This document shows positions 9,326 through 18,233 of a stretch of DNA of 64,000 nt, in pieces (position 1 is the stretch's first letter; each line of letters begins with the position of its first letter). A program made the translations under genes and the position numbers. Origin of the DNA: Candidatus Gastranaerophilales bacterium (GTDB lineage Bacteria; Cyanobacteriota; Vampirovibrionia; Gastranaerophilales; Gastranaerophilaceae); NCBI GenBank assembly GCA_003150395.1, contig QAMI01000059.1, forward strand, positions 1 through 64,000, read 5' to 3'. The notes beneath the pieces are model-generated. The model was not told the DNA's origin and searched no databases. It saw only the letters and a program-made list of their open reading frames with translations.

Positions 9326-9356
9326 ATGTTAGCACAAAGGGGTTTTTCTTTGTCAA
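9326..9356 (-). promoter_or_regulatory. Probable promoter of the tolC-like gene
   Basis: On the minus strand a perfect TTGACA is followed after 19 bases by TAACAT preceded by TGC (extended -10). The spacer is longer than ideal, so confidence is moderate. Confidence 0.5.
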
Positions 9357-9474
9357 GTATGGTCCGAAAGCTTAATAACTAGCAGGTTTGGGAATTATAA
9401 TTGTGTAATGCTTTACAAAATTTATTTTGTGTTAGTATGGAAATAGAGAAGAAATTATAAAAGTGAGGTTTAAA

Positions 9475-10605
9475 ATGGACGAAAAGAATAATGACCAATC
9501 TTTTGATAATAATGATGATAATGAAATCAAACATATTGATAAAGAAGAATTAGAGAAAAAAGCAAAAGCAAAGTTAAAGAAAAAACGCCCCGAATATAAG
9601 AAAAAACGTGTTGTAATTCCTGCCATCAGTGCATTAGTCTTGATAATTACCGGAATACTTCTGGCAGTACATTCAACATTTTATCAATCAACAGATGATG
9701 CGTTTGTCGAAGGACACATCATTTCAATTGCTCCGCGTGTCGCAGGGCAGGTAATTAATCTTTATGTTGATGACAACCAAGAGGTTAAGCAGAACCAAAT
9801 TCTTGTTGAAATTGACCCGACCGATTATCAGGTAGCTTTAGCGCAGGCTCAGGCAAAGCTTGCAGAAGCAAAAGCAAAATTGGGTGTTATAGAAAAGCAG
9901 GTTGATGAAAATTCTTCAAAAGTTGATTTTACCGTTCAGGAATTGAATTCAACAGCCTCAAAACTGGACTTTGCTGAAAAAGACTACACAAGATATGCCG
10001 AAATGTATAAAGAAGGTATTGTCTCAAAACAAGAATATGATAAAAGTTTGAATTCCTTGACTGTAGCCCAGGCAAATAAAAAGGCCGCTGATGAAAATAA
10101 TAAAGCGGCAAGAGCTTCACTGGAGGCTAATAAGGCAAAGATTGCTTCTCAAGAAGCAGAAATTAAAAGGCTTGAAGCAGAGGTTAAACAGGCTGAAATA
10201 AACCTTTCTTATACTAAAATTTATGCCCCCGAAGACGGCAAAATTTCTGCCAGAACAGTTGAAAAAGGTAATTATGTTCAAATTGCACAGCCAATGCTTT
10301 CTCTTGTGCCTCAAAGGGTTTGGGTTGTTGCAAATTTTAAAGAAATCCAGCTTACTAACATGAAGCCAGGTCAAAAAGTTTGGATAAAGGTTGACACATA
10401 CCCTCACAAAAGATTTAAAGGTCATGTTGACAGTATTCAAAGAGCAACCGGTGCAAAATCTTCATTATTCCCGCCGGAGAATGCGGTTGGAAGTTATGTA
10501 AAAATCGTTCAGCGAGTTCCTGTAAAAATCCTTTTTGATGATGATTTGGAAGGATATAATATTGTTCCAGGAATGTCTGTTGTTCCGAAAGTTAAAATTA
10601 AATAG
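9475..10605 (+). CDS. EmrA/HlyD-family membrane fusion protein
   Basis: 376 residues. A charged cytoplasmic N-terminus (about 45 residues, Lys/Glu/Asp-rich) is followed by one membrane segment (VVIPAISALVLIITGILLAV), then the biotinyl-lipoyl-like half motif (STDDAFVEGHIISIAPRVAG), a long Ala/Lys/Glu coiled-coil hairpin, the second lipoyl half (YTKIYAPEDGKISART) and a beta-barrel. This is the periplasmic adaptor linking an inner membrane transporter to TolC. The start is set at ATG 9475 because GAGG lies six bases upstream; a GTG at 9463 is less likely. It precedes the EmrB-like gene by 130 bases. Confidence 0.9.
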   Translation: MDEKNNDQSFDNNDDNEIKHIDKEELEKKAKAKLKKKRPEYKKKRVVIPAISALVLIITGILLAVHSTFYQSTDDAFVEGHIISIAPRVAGQVINLYVDDNQEVKQNQILVEIDPTDYQVALAQAQAKLAEAKAKLGVIEKQVDENSSKVDFTVQELNSTASKLDFAEKDYTRYAEMYKEGIVSKQEYDKSLNSLTVAQANKKAADENNKAARASLEANKAKIASQEAEIKRLEAEVKQAEINLSYTKIYAPEDGKISARTVEKGNYVQIAQPMLSLVPQRVWVVANFKEIQLTNMKPGQKVWIKVDTYPHKRFKGHVDSIQRATGAKSSLFPPENAVGSYVKIVQRVPVKILFDDDLEGYNIVPGMSVVPKVKIK

Positions 10606-10735
10606 AGTTTGATTTCAGTTTAATTTCTGATTTTCAGAGCTGTTATTATACGATAGCGCAACTTGTGTAATTAGCCAGATATATTGTGTATCAAAAGTTG
10701 CAAGATAAAATAAAACCAATTCCGGAAGTAATATT

Positions 10736-12283
10736 ATGGAAAGTGAAAAACAAGTTAATCCGTATATAGTAGCAATATCTGTGCTTCTCCCATCATTTAT
10801 GGCGCTTGCGGCTTCTTCCGCCACAAACGTCTGCCAGCCGAATATTGCAGGTTACTATGGCGCGACTCAGTATGAAGCAAATACTGTTATTACGGCTTAT
10901 ATTATCTCCGGCGGTATAATGCTTCCGATTACGGGCTTTTTAGTTAGAACAATCGGTAAAAAACTTTTATTTTTCTATAGTATATGGCTTTTTTGTATCG
11001 GAGCAGTAATGTGTATACTTGCCCCGAATCTTCAGATGCTTATTGTTGCAAGAATTGTTCAGGGAATTGGAAGCGGATGTATTTTGCCTTTATGTCAAGC
11101 TGTGCTTTTGGAGGTTTTTCCTGTAGAGCAGCGTGGGGTTGCAATGGGACTTTTTGGCGTTGCTGCAATGTTTTCACCTTTGGCCGGACCGTTTCTTGGC
11201 GGTTATTTGACAGATTACTACAGCTGGCAGTGGGTTTTTATAATAAATATTCCTCTTTGTATGCTTTCGTTTCTTCTTATAAAACTTTTTGTGAAAAGCG
11301 ACAAACCGCCGAAACAAAAATACAGAAAGAAATTTGATATAGTGGGTTTTATGTCTGTTGTTGTTGCAATGGGCTGTATGCAGGTTGTGCTTGATAAAGG
11401 CCAGCAATATAACTGGTTTGACACGCCTTGGATATGCTGGCTTACCGGAATTTGTATTTTCTCCTTCATTCTTTTTTATGTTTGGGAACTGGAATATAAG
11501 TATCCGATTATAGATATAAGGGTTTTTAAAGATAAAAACTTTCTTTTTGGAACTTGTGTCAGCTCCTTTCTAAATATAATGCTATATTCGACCTTGTTAT
11601 TGGTGCCGATGTTTGTACAAAGCTTGTTAGGTTACAGTCCATCCATGTCAGGGCTTACAATGTTTCCGCGAGCAATTGTTTGTTTTGTCGGTTTAATAGT
11701 AATGGGCGAGGTTTCAAGATTTGTTGAAGGGAGAACTCTTGCAATAATAGGACTTGTTATGATGTCGGGAGCTATTTTTTTGATGACGAATTTAAATACT
11801 ACAGCTTCTATTGAAAGTATAATTTTGCCAAATTTGCTTTTGTGTATTGGGGTTCCAACAGCCTTTATTCCGATAACAGCTCTTTCTTTTGCAACTCTTG
11901 ATCCAAAGCGCAACGCGGATGCTGCTGCGCTTCATGCTATGTTTAAAAATATTGTAACGGCTGTTGCGACTTCTGTTTCTGCAACCTTTATCGCCAGAGC
12001 TTCACAGGTTCATCAAACTTATCTTGTCCATAATCTTTCAGGCGAAAATCATATGTTTCATTATAAACTTATGGCAGCTCAGGCTAAATTTTCAACGTAT
12101 TTTTCACCCTACATTGCGGCAAAAAAAGCCGCTGGTAGTCTTTATAACCAGATGCTTGTTCAGGCAAAACTTTATTCATTTTTTGATGCTTTTCAAATTT
12201 TGGCTTTTATGTGTTTGATAATTATTCCGTTAGTAATTGTTCTGAAAAACAAATCTTCGAGAAAGAAAAAAGCTCAAGTCTAA
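10736..12283 (+). CDS. EmrB/QacA-type (DHA2) MFS drug efflux transporter
   Basis: 515 residues with about 14 hydrophobic segments, the size and layout of the DHA2 family. Motif C of drug antiporters is present as SPLAGPFLGGYL in the fifth helix, and GFLVRTIGKK matches the loop 2-3 motif A. The SWQWVFIINIP motif following it is typical of EmrB. It would export hydrophobic drugs by proton antiport, working with the EmrA-like adaptor upstream and the TolC-like channel encoded divergently. The substrate cannot be inferred. Confidence 0.9.
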   Translation: MESEKQVNPYIVAISVLLPSFMALAASSATNVCQPNIAGYYGATQYEANTVITAYIISGGIMLPITGFLVRTIGKKLLFFYSIWLFCIGAVMCILAPNLQMLIVARIVQGIGSGCILPLCQAVLLEVFPVEQRGVAMGLFGVAAMFSPLAGPFLGGYLTDYYSWQWVFIINIPLCMLSFLLIKLFVKSDKPPKQKYRKKFDIVGFMSVVVAMGCMQVVLDKGQQYNWFDTPWICWLTGICIFSFILFYVWELEYKYPIIDIRVFKDKNFLFGTCVSSFLNIMLYSTLLLVPMFVQSLLGYSPSMSGLTMFPRAIVCFVGLIVMGEVSRFVEGRTLAIIGLVMMSGAIFLMTNLNTTASIESIILPNLLLCIGVPTAFIPITALSFATLDPKRNADAAALHAMFKNIVTAVATSVSATFIARASQVHQTYLVHNLSGENHMFHYKLMAAQAKFSTYFSPYIAAKKAAGSLYNQMLVQAKLYSFFDAFQILAFMCLIIIPLVIVLKNKSSRKKKAQV

Positions 12284-12363
12284 TTTGTAACGCAATATTA
12301 AGTACAAATGCAATTTTTAAAATTTTTCATTTATAATTTAAATGAAAGAAGACTTGGATTATT

Positions 12364-13053
12364 ATGTCATATCAACTTAACATTAATAATACCCCTGCAA
12401 AACCTTTCAATTCGTTTAAAAGCGCACCTAAGGTGAAAAAAGGTTATATGAATTACCGTTATCACAATTCTGAGGCTGTTGAAACTCATACAAAGGTAAA
12501 AGCTTTAGCAGGTTCTGTACTGGGTGCAGGAATTTCGGCAGCGATTGTTGCGAAAACACAGAAAGTAAAGCTTTCTAATCCGATGAATATCTTTAAACTG
12601 AAATATGGTGTTAAAGAAATGATTGCAGTCAGCAGCTTATCAATTATTGGCGGTGTAATCGGCGGTATGATTGGTTCAAACAAGAAAAAAGAAAAAATGG
12701 ATGAAGGTGTTTTTCAATTTATGAATGCTACAGTTCCGCTTCTTCTTGTTCATCCAACGACTAAACTTCTTGATAATTCTAAATCTTTAAAAGAAAATAA
12801 ATTTGCTCGTATTGCAGGAATTGCCGCGGCATTGCTGGTTGGTATGAAAGGTGCTGCAGTGATTTCAAACTTTATAAATGACCCGAATGATAAAGTTCCG
12901 GACAGAAAGTTAACGATGAAAGATGCAATTGCAAACATTGATGATGCTTTAGGCGCTTTTGCGATTGCAAAAGTTCCGTTTGCAGACAAAGTTGAAAAAA
13001 TAATCCCTCTGATATTTGTATGGTGTGGCTATAGGGCAGGTCAAAGCAATTAA
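12364..13053 (+). CDS. Hypothetical membrane protein of a lineage-specific type
   Basis: 229 residues. The N-terminus is polar (KPFNSFKSAPKVKKGY), followed by four to five moderately hydrophobic Gly/Ala-rich segments (for example AGSVLGAGISAAIVA, SSLSIIGGVIGGMIGS and GIAAALLVGMKGAAV). There is no signal peptide and no recognised domain. The short polar leader with a Phe-Lys pattern and the following helical segments resemble the proteins at 47510, 49642 and 50271 in general build, but the similarity is weak. It follows the efflux genes by 80 bases and ends at a hairpin terminator. Confidence 0.65.
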   Translation: MSYQLNINNTPAKPFNSFKSAPKVKKGYMNYRYHNSEAVETHTKVKALAGSVLGAGISAAIVAKTQKVKLSNPMNIFKLKYGVKEMIAVSSLSIIGGVIGGMIGSNKKKEKMDEGVFQFMNATVPLLLVHPTTKLLDNSKSLKENKFARIAGIAAALLVGMKGAAVISNFINDPNDKVPDRKLTMKDAIANIDDALGAFAIAKVPFADKVEKIIPLIFVWCGYRAGQSN

Positions 13054-13084
13054 AAAGGTGAAAATTTTTGATTTTTCACCTTTT
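13053..13084. terminator. Bidirectional terminator
   Basis: AAAAGGTGAAAAT, a short loop and ATTTTTCACCTTTT between convergent genes ending at 13053 and 13094. Confidence 0.8.
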
Positions 13085-13093
13085 ATTTAAGAC

Positions 13094-13429
13094 TTATTCA
13101 ATACTGCGAATTTTTAACTGACCGTTTTGTTCAACAAATTGAACATTTTGTTTTGGCTGTTGATTATAAATTCTCTTCATTGCCGGTTCTGTTAGTTCAA
13201 ATTGTTTATTTTTAGCTTCTTTTTGTTCTTTTAAATCCTTATAGTCATTGTACTCTTGATATCTGAATTTCATGTCATTAATCATCTGCATATCATGAAG
13301 TTGTGTTGCTCCTCCGGCTCCCATTATCTGATTCATCGCTCCTCCGGGAATATCTGCGCCTGAGAAGGCAAAAGCCGAGGTTCCAATCGTAATTAAGCTC
13401 AATAAAATTCCGTATTTAAACTTTTTCAT
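13094..13429 (-). CDS. Small secreted protein of unknown function
   Basis: 111 residues with a signal peptide (MKKFKYGILLSLITIGTSAFA). The mature part has a Gly/Met-rich start (GGAMNQIMGAGGATQ), then a charged helical region with many Lys, Glu and Gln. No family is recognised. It lies 12 bases after the SIMPL-domain gene on the same strand and is likely co-transcribed with it, so both may act in the envelope. Confidence 0.7.
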   Translation of the reverse strand: MKKFKYGILLSLITIGTSAFAFSGADIPGGAMNQIMGAGGATQLHDMQMINDMKFRYQEYNDYKDLKEQKEAKNKQFELTEPAMKRIYNQQPKQNVQFVEQNGQLKIRSIE

Positions 13430-13441
13430 ACTTAATCCCCT

Positions 13442-14167
13442 TTATTTAATTCTAAATACAACGTTTGCAACCGAGGTTACTTTTTTATCTATTGTAGAAG
13501 TGTCATTGATTCCGTAATCAGAAACATTTGTTGAATCAGGTGGTGTAATTTGGAATACACCCATCCTTACAGATTGAATTTTACCGGGACGGTTGTGTGT
13601 AGCTTTTAACATTGCTTCTGCGCGCTGTTTTGCATCAGTTGTCGCATCTTCCAATAGTTTAACCTTTAAATCGGAAAGCTGCGAATAAAAATATGATGGT
13701 TCAAAAACATTAATATCAATGCCTTTAGAGATAAGACTTGATATATCGGTTGAAATCTCTTTTATTTTGTAAACATCTTTGGAATTAATGCTTATCTGCT
13801 GTGATAAATTATAATATGCAATTTCATTTGTGGCATTGCCATTTGGCGTGTATTTATATTGATTGTAGCCATTAACAGATTTTAATTCGATATCTTCTTT
13901 TGCAATCCCTTTATTTTCAAGGTATTGCATAACAACAGGCATTTGTTTTTGAATTTGTGCGTATGCTAAAGCTTTATTTGGCTGTCTTGCTGTAATTTCA
14001 AATTGTAAACGGCCGCTGTCTGATTTTACAGTTTGAGAAGCTGAGCCGGTTACTGTTATTTGGTCATTTGAAAAGGTTCCGGATAAAACCTTTGCAGAAC
14101 AAATCAATCCGGCCGCCAAAATTATTGACAACGTAACAATTTGTAATTTCTCCAATTTTTCAAACAT
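13442..14167 (-). CDS. SIMPL-domain (DUF541) periplasmic protein
   Basis: 241 residues from ATG 14167, chosen because AAGGAGTG lies just upstream; a longer frame to 14221 lacks such a site. One N-terminal hydrophobic anchor (QIVTLSIILAAGLICSAKVL) is followed by a SIMPL domain: ITVTGSASQTVKSDSGRLQF at the start, then YNLSQQISI, and a C-terminal VTSVANVVFRIK strand. SIMPL proteins are periplasmic or surface proteins with a poorly defined role. It is probably the first gene of a two-gene unit with the small secreted protein. Confidence 0.82.
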   Translation of the reverse strand: MFEKLEKLQIVTLSIILAAGLICSAKVLSGTFSNDQITVTGSASQTVKSDSGRLQFEITARQPNKALAYAQIQKQMPVVMQYLENKGIAKEDIELKSVNGYNQYKYTPNGNATNEIAYYNLSQQISINSKDVYKIKEISTDISSLISKGIDINVFEPSYFYSQLSDLKVKLLEDATTDAKQRAEAMLKATHNRPGKIQSVRMGVFQITPPDSTNVSDYGINDTSTIDKKVTSVANVVFRIK

Positions 14168-14304
14168 AATAACACTCCTTAAGTTAATAGAACTTTTACA
14201 TATTATAACAAAATTTTTCATTACCGAACTGTTTATATAGATTTGTGAAGTTTTGGTAATTTTACATTCTCTTATTATATAATAAATTCATATAGGAGAT
14301 AAAA

Positions 14305-15657
14305 ATGAGCGATTATATCAATGACGTTTTAAATAATGTAAAAGAAAAAAATCTTAATGAACCTGAATACTTACAGGCTGTTGATGAAGTCTTAACAACA
14401 ATACGGCCGATAGTTGAACTTCATCCGGAATATAAAAAGCTTGCAGTTCTGGAGCGTATGACAGAACCTGAAAGAATAATTACTTTCCGTGTTCCCTGGG
14501 TCAATGACAATGGAGAAGTTATTGTTAATCGCGGTTACAGAGTTCAGTACAGCGGTCTTATCGGACCTTATAAAGGCGGATTGAGATTTGACCCGAGTGT
14601 AAACCAATCAATTATGAAATTTCTTGCGTTTGAACAAATATTTAAAAATGCATTGACAGGACTTCCAATTGGCGGAGGTAAGGGCGGAAGCGATTTTGAC
14701 CCGAAAGGTAAATCAGATATGGAAATTATGCGTTTTTGCCAAAGCTTTATGACAGAACTGCAAAGACATATTGGTCCTGATGTGGATGTTCCGGCCGGTG
14801 ATATCGGTGTTGGTGCCCGTGAAATCGGATATCTTTACGGCCAGTATCGCAGAATTAAAGATCGTTATGACGGAGGTGTTTTAACCGGCAAAGGGCTTGA
14901 ATATGGCGGCTCTCTTGCAAGAACTGAAGCCACCGGATACGGTTTGATTTATTTTATGAGAGAAATGCTTAAAGCCAATGGCGCTCAGACTCTTGAAGGT
15001 AAAACAGTTACAATTTCCGGCTCAGGAAATGTTGCAATTTATGCATGTGAAAAAGCACAGATGCTCGGCGCTAAAGTTGTTGCCATGAGCGACAGCAGCG
15101 GTTGTATTTATGATGAAAACGGAATTGATTTGGCTGCTATCAAACAAATTAAGGAAGTTGAAAGAAAACGAATTAAGGAATATTTAAATTATCATCCGCA
15201 AGCAAAATATATAGAGCGTAAAGATAATAATTCTCCTATTTGGGAAATTAAAACAGATATTGCGTTGCCTTGTGCAACACAAAATGAAGTTACGCTTGAA
15301 TCTGCCAAAAAGCTTGTTGAAAACGGTGTAATTGCAATTGGGGAGGGCGCTAATATGCCTTGTGAACTAGCTGCAACAGAATATTTCCTGAAACATGGTA
15401 TTCTTGTTGCTCCTGCAAAAGCGGCAAATGCAGGCGGAGTTGCAACATCAGCAATTGAGATGAGCCAGAATTCAATGAGATATTATCTTTCTTTTGAACA
15501 GGTTGATAATATGTTGGATGCGATTATGGTAAATATTTTCAAGTCCACACAGGAAGCTTGCGAAAATTATTCATTAGGTAATAATTATGTTGCAGGAGCA
15601 AACATTGCGGCGTTTACAAAACTTGCAAAAGCAATGATTGCACAAGGAATTGTTTAA
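14305..15657 (+). CDS. gdhA: NADP-type glutamate dehydrogenase
   Basis: 450 residues, the usual length of the hexameric bacterial enzyme, which makes glutamate from 2-oxoglutarate and ammonia. The substrate region reads GLIGPYKGGLRFDPSV, then the catalytic-lysine motif PIGGGKGGSDFDPKGKSD, and DVPAGDIGVGAREIGYLYG. The nucleotide-binding motif is SGSGNVAIYACEKA. The tail motif AANAGGVATSAIEMSQNSMR is also typical. A TAGGAGA ribosome binding site precedes the ATG. The tract-containing prepilin gene starts 30 bases downstream on the same strand, so the two are probably co-transcribed. Confidence 0.95.
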   Translation: MSDYINDVLNNVKEKNLNEPEYLQAVDEVLTTIRPIVELHPEYKKLAVLERMTEPERIITFRVPWVNDNGEVIVNRGYRVQYSGLIGPYKGGLRFDPSVNQSIMKFLAFEQIFKNALTGLPIGGGKGGSDFDPKGKSDMEIMRFCQSFMTELQRHIGPDVDVPAGDIGVGAREIGYLYGQYRRIKDRYDGGVLTGKGLEYGGSLARTEATGYGLIYFMREMLKANGAQTLEGKTVTISGSGNVAIYACEKAQMLGAKVVAMSDSSGCIYDENGIDLAAIKQIKEVERKRIKEYLNYHPQAKYIERKDNNSPIWEIKTDIALPCATQNEVTLESAKKLVENGVIAIGEGANMPCELAATEYFLKHGILVAPAKAANAGGVATSAIEMSQNSMRYYLSFEQVDNMLDAIMVNIFKSTQEACENYSLGNNYVAGANIAAFTKLAKAMIAQGIV

Positions 15658-15687
15658 TTTTTAGAATAGTAAAAATAAGGAGCACAA

Positions 15688-16466
15688 ATGTCAAAAACAC
15701 AAGTTATTATTGGATTTAACGGGGGGGGGGGCACCCGGAAAACAGCTCCTTAAAGCCTTTTAAAATCAATGCTTTTACTCTTGCCGAAGTTCTTGTAACT
15801 CTGGGAATTATCGGGGTAATTGCAGCAATGACTCTTCCGTCTGTTATTAATAAGGCGGAAAAAATGATTTTAAAAAACCAATTCAAGAAAACATATTCAA
15901 CATTTTCGCAAGCATTGCTTAAATCCGAAGCTGATTATGGTGCAAAACCAGCATGTTATTATCTGACATCATCAAATTCTTCTGTATCCGGACTTATCTC
16001 AAGCCAGTATCTTGATGTAGAATGCAATGTTTTAAAAACACTTTTTCTGAAAAATTTGAATGTAATTGCAACTTGCGAAGATAATGCATACCCGACCTGC
16101 ATACCAAAATATAAAGGTTTTGATACCATGGCGATTGAGAATAATCCAGACTTATCAGAAGAAGAAGCTTTAGAGATAGTCAGGGGGCAGTCGGGTTTCA
16201 AGCAGAATAATATTTTATACAAAGCACCTGCATACGTTTTGTCAGACGGTAGTATAATTTTGAGTTATGCCTCGGCATCCTTTCCTAAAATATTTGCAAT
16301 AGATATTAACGGCAAAAAAGGACCAAACAAATGGGGGCATGACCTGTTTTCTTTCTGGATTGGAAGTAATGAAAAATCTAATATTATCCTTCTCGGAACA
16401 ACTTATCTGGTTGAAAAAGGCGGTGTTACATCAAGAAAAATGATACAAGATGTTCTTAAAAAATAA
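15688..16466 (+). CDS. Prepilin gene with a poly-G tract, out of frame as assembled (putative phase-variable)
   Basis: ATG 15688 has a good TAAGGAG site five bases upstream and reads MSKTQVIIGFN, then enters eleven G at 15721-15731 and stops at TAA 15751. The rest of the pilin, in another frame, begins right after the tract: HPENSSLKPFKINA, then FTLAEVLVTLGIIGVIAAMT, the prepilin signal. With nine or twelve G the two join into a 258-259 residue protein with a 29-residue leader. No other in-frame ATG lies between the tract and the signal, so expression of the mature pilin depends on tract length. The C-terminal half has DINGKKGPNKWGHDLFSFW and ends VEKGGVTSRKMIQDVLKK, close to the pilin at 56388-57207. 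The homology of that pair supports the join. Alternatively the tract length could be misassembled. Confidence 0.8.
15721..15731 (+). repeat. Poly-G tract (11 G) in a prepilin leader
   Basis: Eleven consecutive G in DNA that is about two-thirds A+T, eleven codons into the prepilin frame and followed by CACCCGG. Nine or twelve G would restore the frame. Such tracts are established hot spots for slipped-strand mispairing. Confidence 0.9.
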
Positions 16467-16532
16467 CTGCCAGCCAGGGTAATTTTTATTGAAGGCTCAG
16501 GAAATATAATCCTTTAATAAGGAGAATTTCCA

Positions 16533-16979
16533 ATGAAGATTTATAGAAAACCGTCTGATGAAGTTTTAGTAAAGATGCTAGATGAAATTTCATACAGAGT
16601 TACTCAGTGCAATGCTGAAGAAAAGCCGTTCTCAAGTATTCACAACCGCAATTATAATGAGGGAATTTATGTTGATATTGTGACAAAAGAACCGCTTTTT
16701 TCATCACGATGTAAGCTTTTTACTAACTGCGGCTGGCCTTCTTTTTCTGCAACAATAAGCGATGATGCAGTTAGAGAATTTACTCATAATATTTGCGGAT
16801 TTAAATTTGTTGAGGTCAGGAGTAAGTTTGGCAATTCTCATCTTGGACATCTTTTCAATGACGGCCCGAAAGAGGCCGGCGGTATGCGTTACTGCATAAA
16901 CGGCGCCGCACTTAAATTTGTGGCAAAAGAAGATTTGGTAAAAGAAGGTTATGGAGAATATCTCTCATTTTTTCATTAA
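16533..16979 (+). CDS. msrB: Peptide methionine (R)-S-oxide reductase
   Basis: 148 residues, a complete MsrB domain. It reduces the R epimer of methionine sulfoxide in proteins. Family motifs are EPLFSSRCKLFTNCGWPSF in the middle, then EVRSKFGNSHLGHLFNDGP and the catalytic RYCIN followed by GAAL. The zinc-binding CxxC pairs of some MsrB forms are absent. A TAAGGAG ribosome binding site precedes the ATG. It stands between the variable pilin and a convergent esterase. It helps against oxidative damage, plausible for an anaerobe. Confidence 0.92.
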   Translation: MKIYRKPSDEVLVKMLDEISYRVTQCNAEEKPFSSIHNRNYNEGIYVDIVTKEPLFSSRCKLFTNCGWPSFSATISDDAVREFTHNICGFKFVEVRSKFGNSHLGHLFNDGPKEAGGMRYCINGAALKFVAKEDLVKEGYGEYLSFFH

Positions 16980-16982
16980 ACA

Positions 16983-17010
16983 AAAGCCGGATTTAATCCG
17001 GCGCTTTTTT
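16983..17010. terminator. Bidirectional terminator after msrB
   Basis: Stem GCCGGAT/ATCCGGC with a three-base loop, A-run before and T-run after. It overlaps the last codons of the convergent esterase gene. Confidence 0.75.
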
Positions 17011-17967
17011 GTTAAAGATTTCTTTCAGCAAGGCTGATGTTAATCTCAAAACAGATTTTGTCTGACAGGTGTTTTGAAGGGCGTTTAACATCAGAAAATC
17101 ATGAATTGTGCCGTTTGCACGGAAATTTATCACTTCAACGCCTGCTTCATCAAGCCGGCGTGCGTATTCTTCGCCTTCATCTCGCAAAACATCGTTTTCT
17201 GCAGTAATTATTATTGCAGGTGGTAAGCCTTTCAAATCTTCAACCGGAGCTTTTAGTATTGAAATATACTTGTCATCACGGAGCCTTTCGTCAGGCAGAT
17301 ACGCGTCAAAAAAGTATTCCATTGCTTTTTTCGTAAGCCAGGGGCCGTTTTTGAATTCATTATAAGATTTTGTGTCCATAGAAGCATCGCAAACCGGATA
17401 AAATAAAACCTGAGCTTTCATTTTCGGGCCGCTGCTAAGTTTTGCTCTTATCATTGTTGCAGCAGCCATATTTGCACCTGCACTGTCGCCTGCAATAGCC
17501 ATTTTATTGTTATCTATGTTAAATTCATGAGGATTGTAGTAAACATAATCCATAACTCCGTAAATTTCATTAAGTGCTGTCGGATATTTTGCTTGTGGAG
17601 AACGTGAATATTCTACAAAAAATACAGCGGCATTTGTTTCAATTGCGAGTTTTTTTATCAAAGCTCCAAAAATTTCTTTATCGCCCATTACCCATCCGCC
17701 GCCATGCGCATAAATTATTGCGGGAAGTTGTTCATTGGAAGAATTATTTGGTCTTGCAATTCTTACACTAACTTCACCTGCATATTCAGTCAAAATGGTG
17801 ATGTCTTTAAGTTCAGCTTCAATGTCAATGAAATCTTTTTTCTGAAGTTCTGATAAAAATTCCCTTGCTTCTTCTGCTGTCATTTCATAAAGCGGTTTTC
17901 CGCCTGAAGCCTCGATGCGTTCGATAAATTCTTTTACTTCGCTTGAAAGATTAATTTTTTCAGTCAT
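16993..17967 (-). CDS. Alpha/beta hydrolase, hormone-sensitive-lipase type esterase
   Basis: 324 residues. The oxyanion motif HGGGWV is near residue 90, the nucleophile elbow GDSAGAN near 155, the acid Asp in ENDVLRDEGEEYA and the His in GTIHDF near the end, a complete triad of the HSL (family IV) esterases. It probably hydrolyses short-chain esters in the cytoplasm; no signal peptide is present. GAGG lies seven bases before the ATG. No operon partner is evident: the upstream region holds a REP-like repeat. Confidence 0.9.
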   Translation of the reverse strand: MTEKINLSSEVKEFIERIEASGGKPLYEMTAEEAREFLSELQKKDFIDIEAELKDITILTEYAGEVSVRIARPNNSSNEQLPAIIYAHGGGWVMGDKEIFGALIKKLAIETNAAVFFVEYSRSPQAKYPTALNEIYGVMDYVYYNPHEFNIDNNKMAIAGDSAGANMAAATMIRAKLSSGPKMKAQVLFYPVCDASMDTKSYNEFKNGPWLTKKAMEYFFDAYLPDERLRDDKYISILKAPVEDLKGLPPAIIITAENDVLRDEGEEYARRLDEAGVEVINFRANGTIHDFLMLNALQNTCQTKSVLRLTSALLKEIFNKKAPD

Positions 17968-18111
17968 ATTAATACCTCATATCAGTTCTACAAAGCTTCA
18001 CCGTTTAATTTCAGCAAAGCCTTCTCAAAGTTTTGCCCGGACTGATATAAGATAAATCCTGCTTGTATATAATTTTCAGGATAATGCTTCCTTGACTTAC
18101 AATAAAATATA

Positions 18112-18181
18112 GAGATCCTTCGCAATATTGTCATTCTATGCGATTGCGAAGAATCTCCTCAAAATATTGCTCAGTATGACA
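18112..18181. repeat. REP-like nested inverted repeat in an intergenic region
   Basis: GAGATCCTTCGCAAT at 18112-18126 pairs with ATTGCGAAGAATCTC at 18143-18157 (14 of 15 bases). A second pair, TGTCATTCT at 18129 and AGTATGACA at 18173, matches 8 of 9. The words GTCATTCT and GCGAAGAATCTC are those of a dispersed palindromic repeat known in many bacterial genomes. Confidence 0.7.
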
Positions 18182-18233
18182 TATTTAGGAAAGGTAGTGT
18201 AGGTCAATGGAGAATTCCCATTTTCAGTATAAT

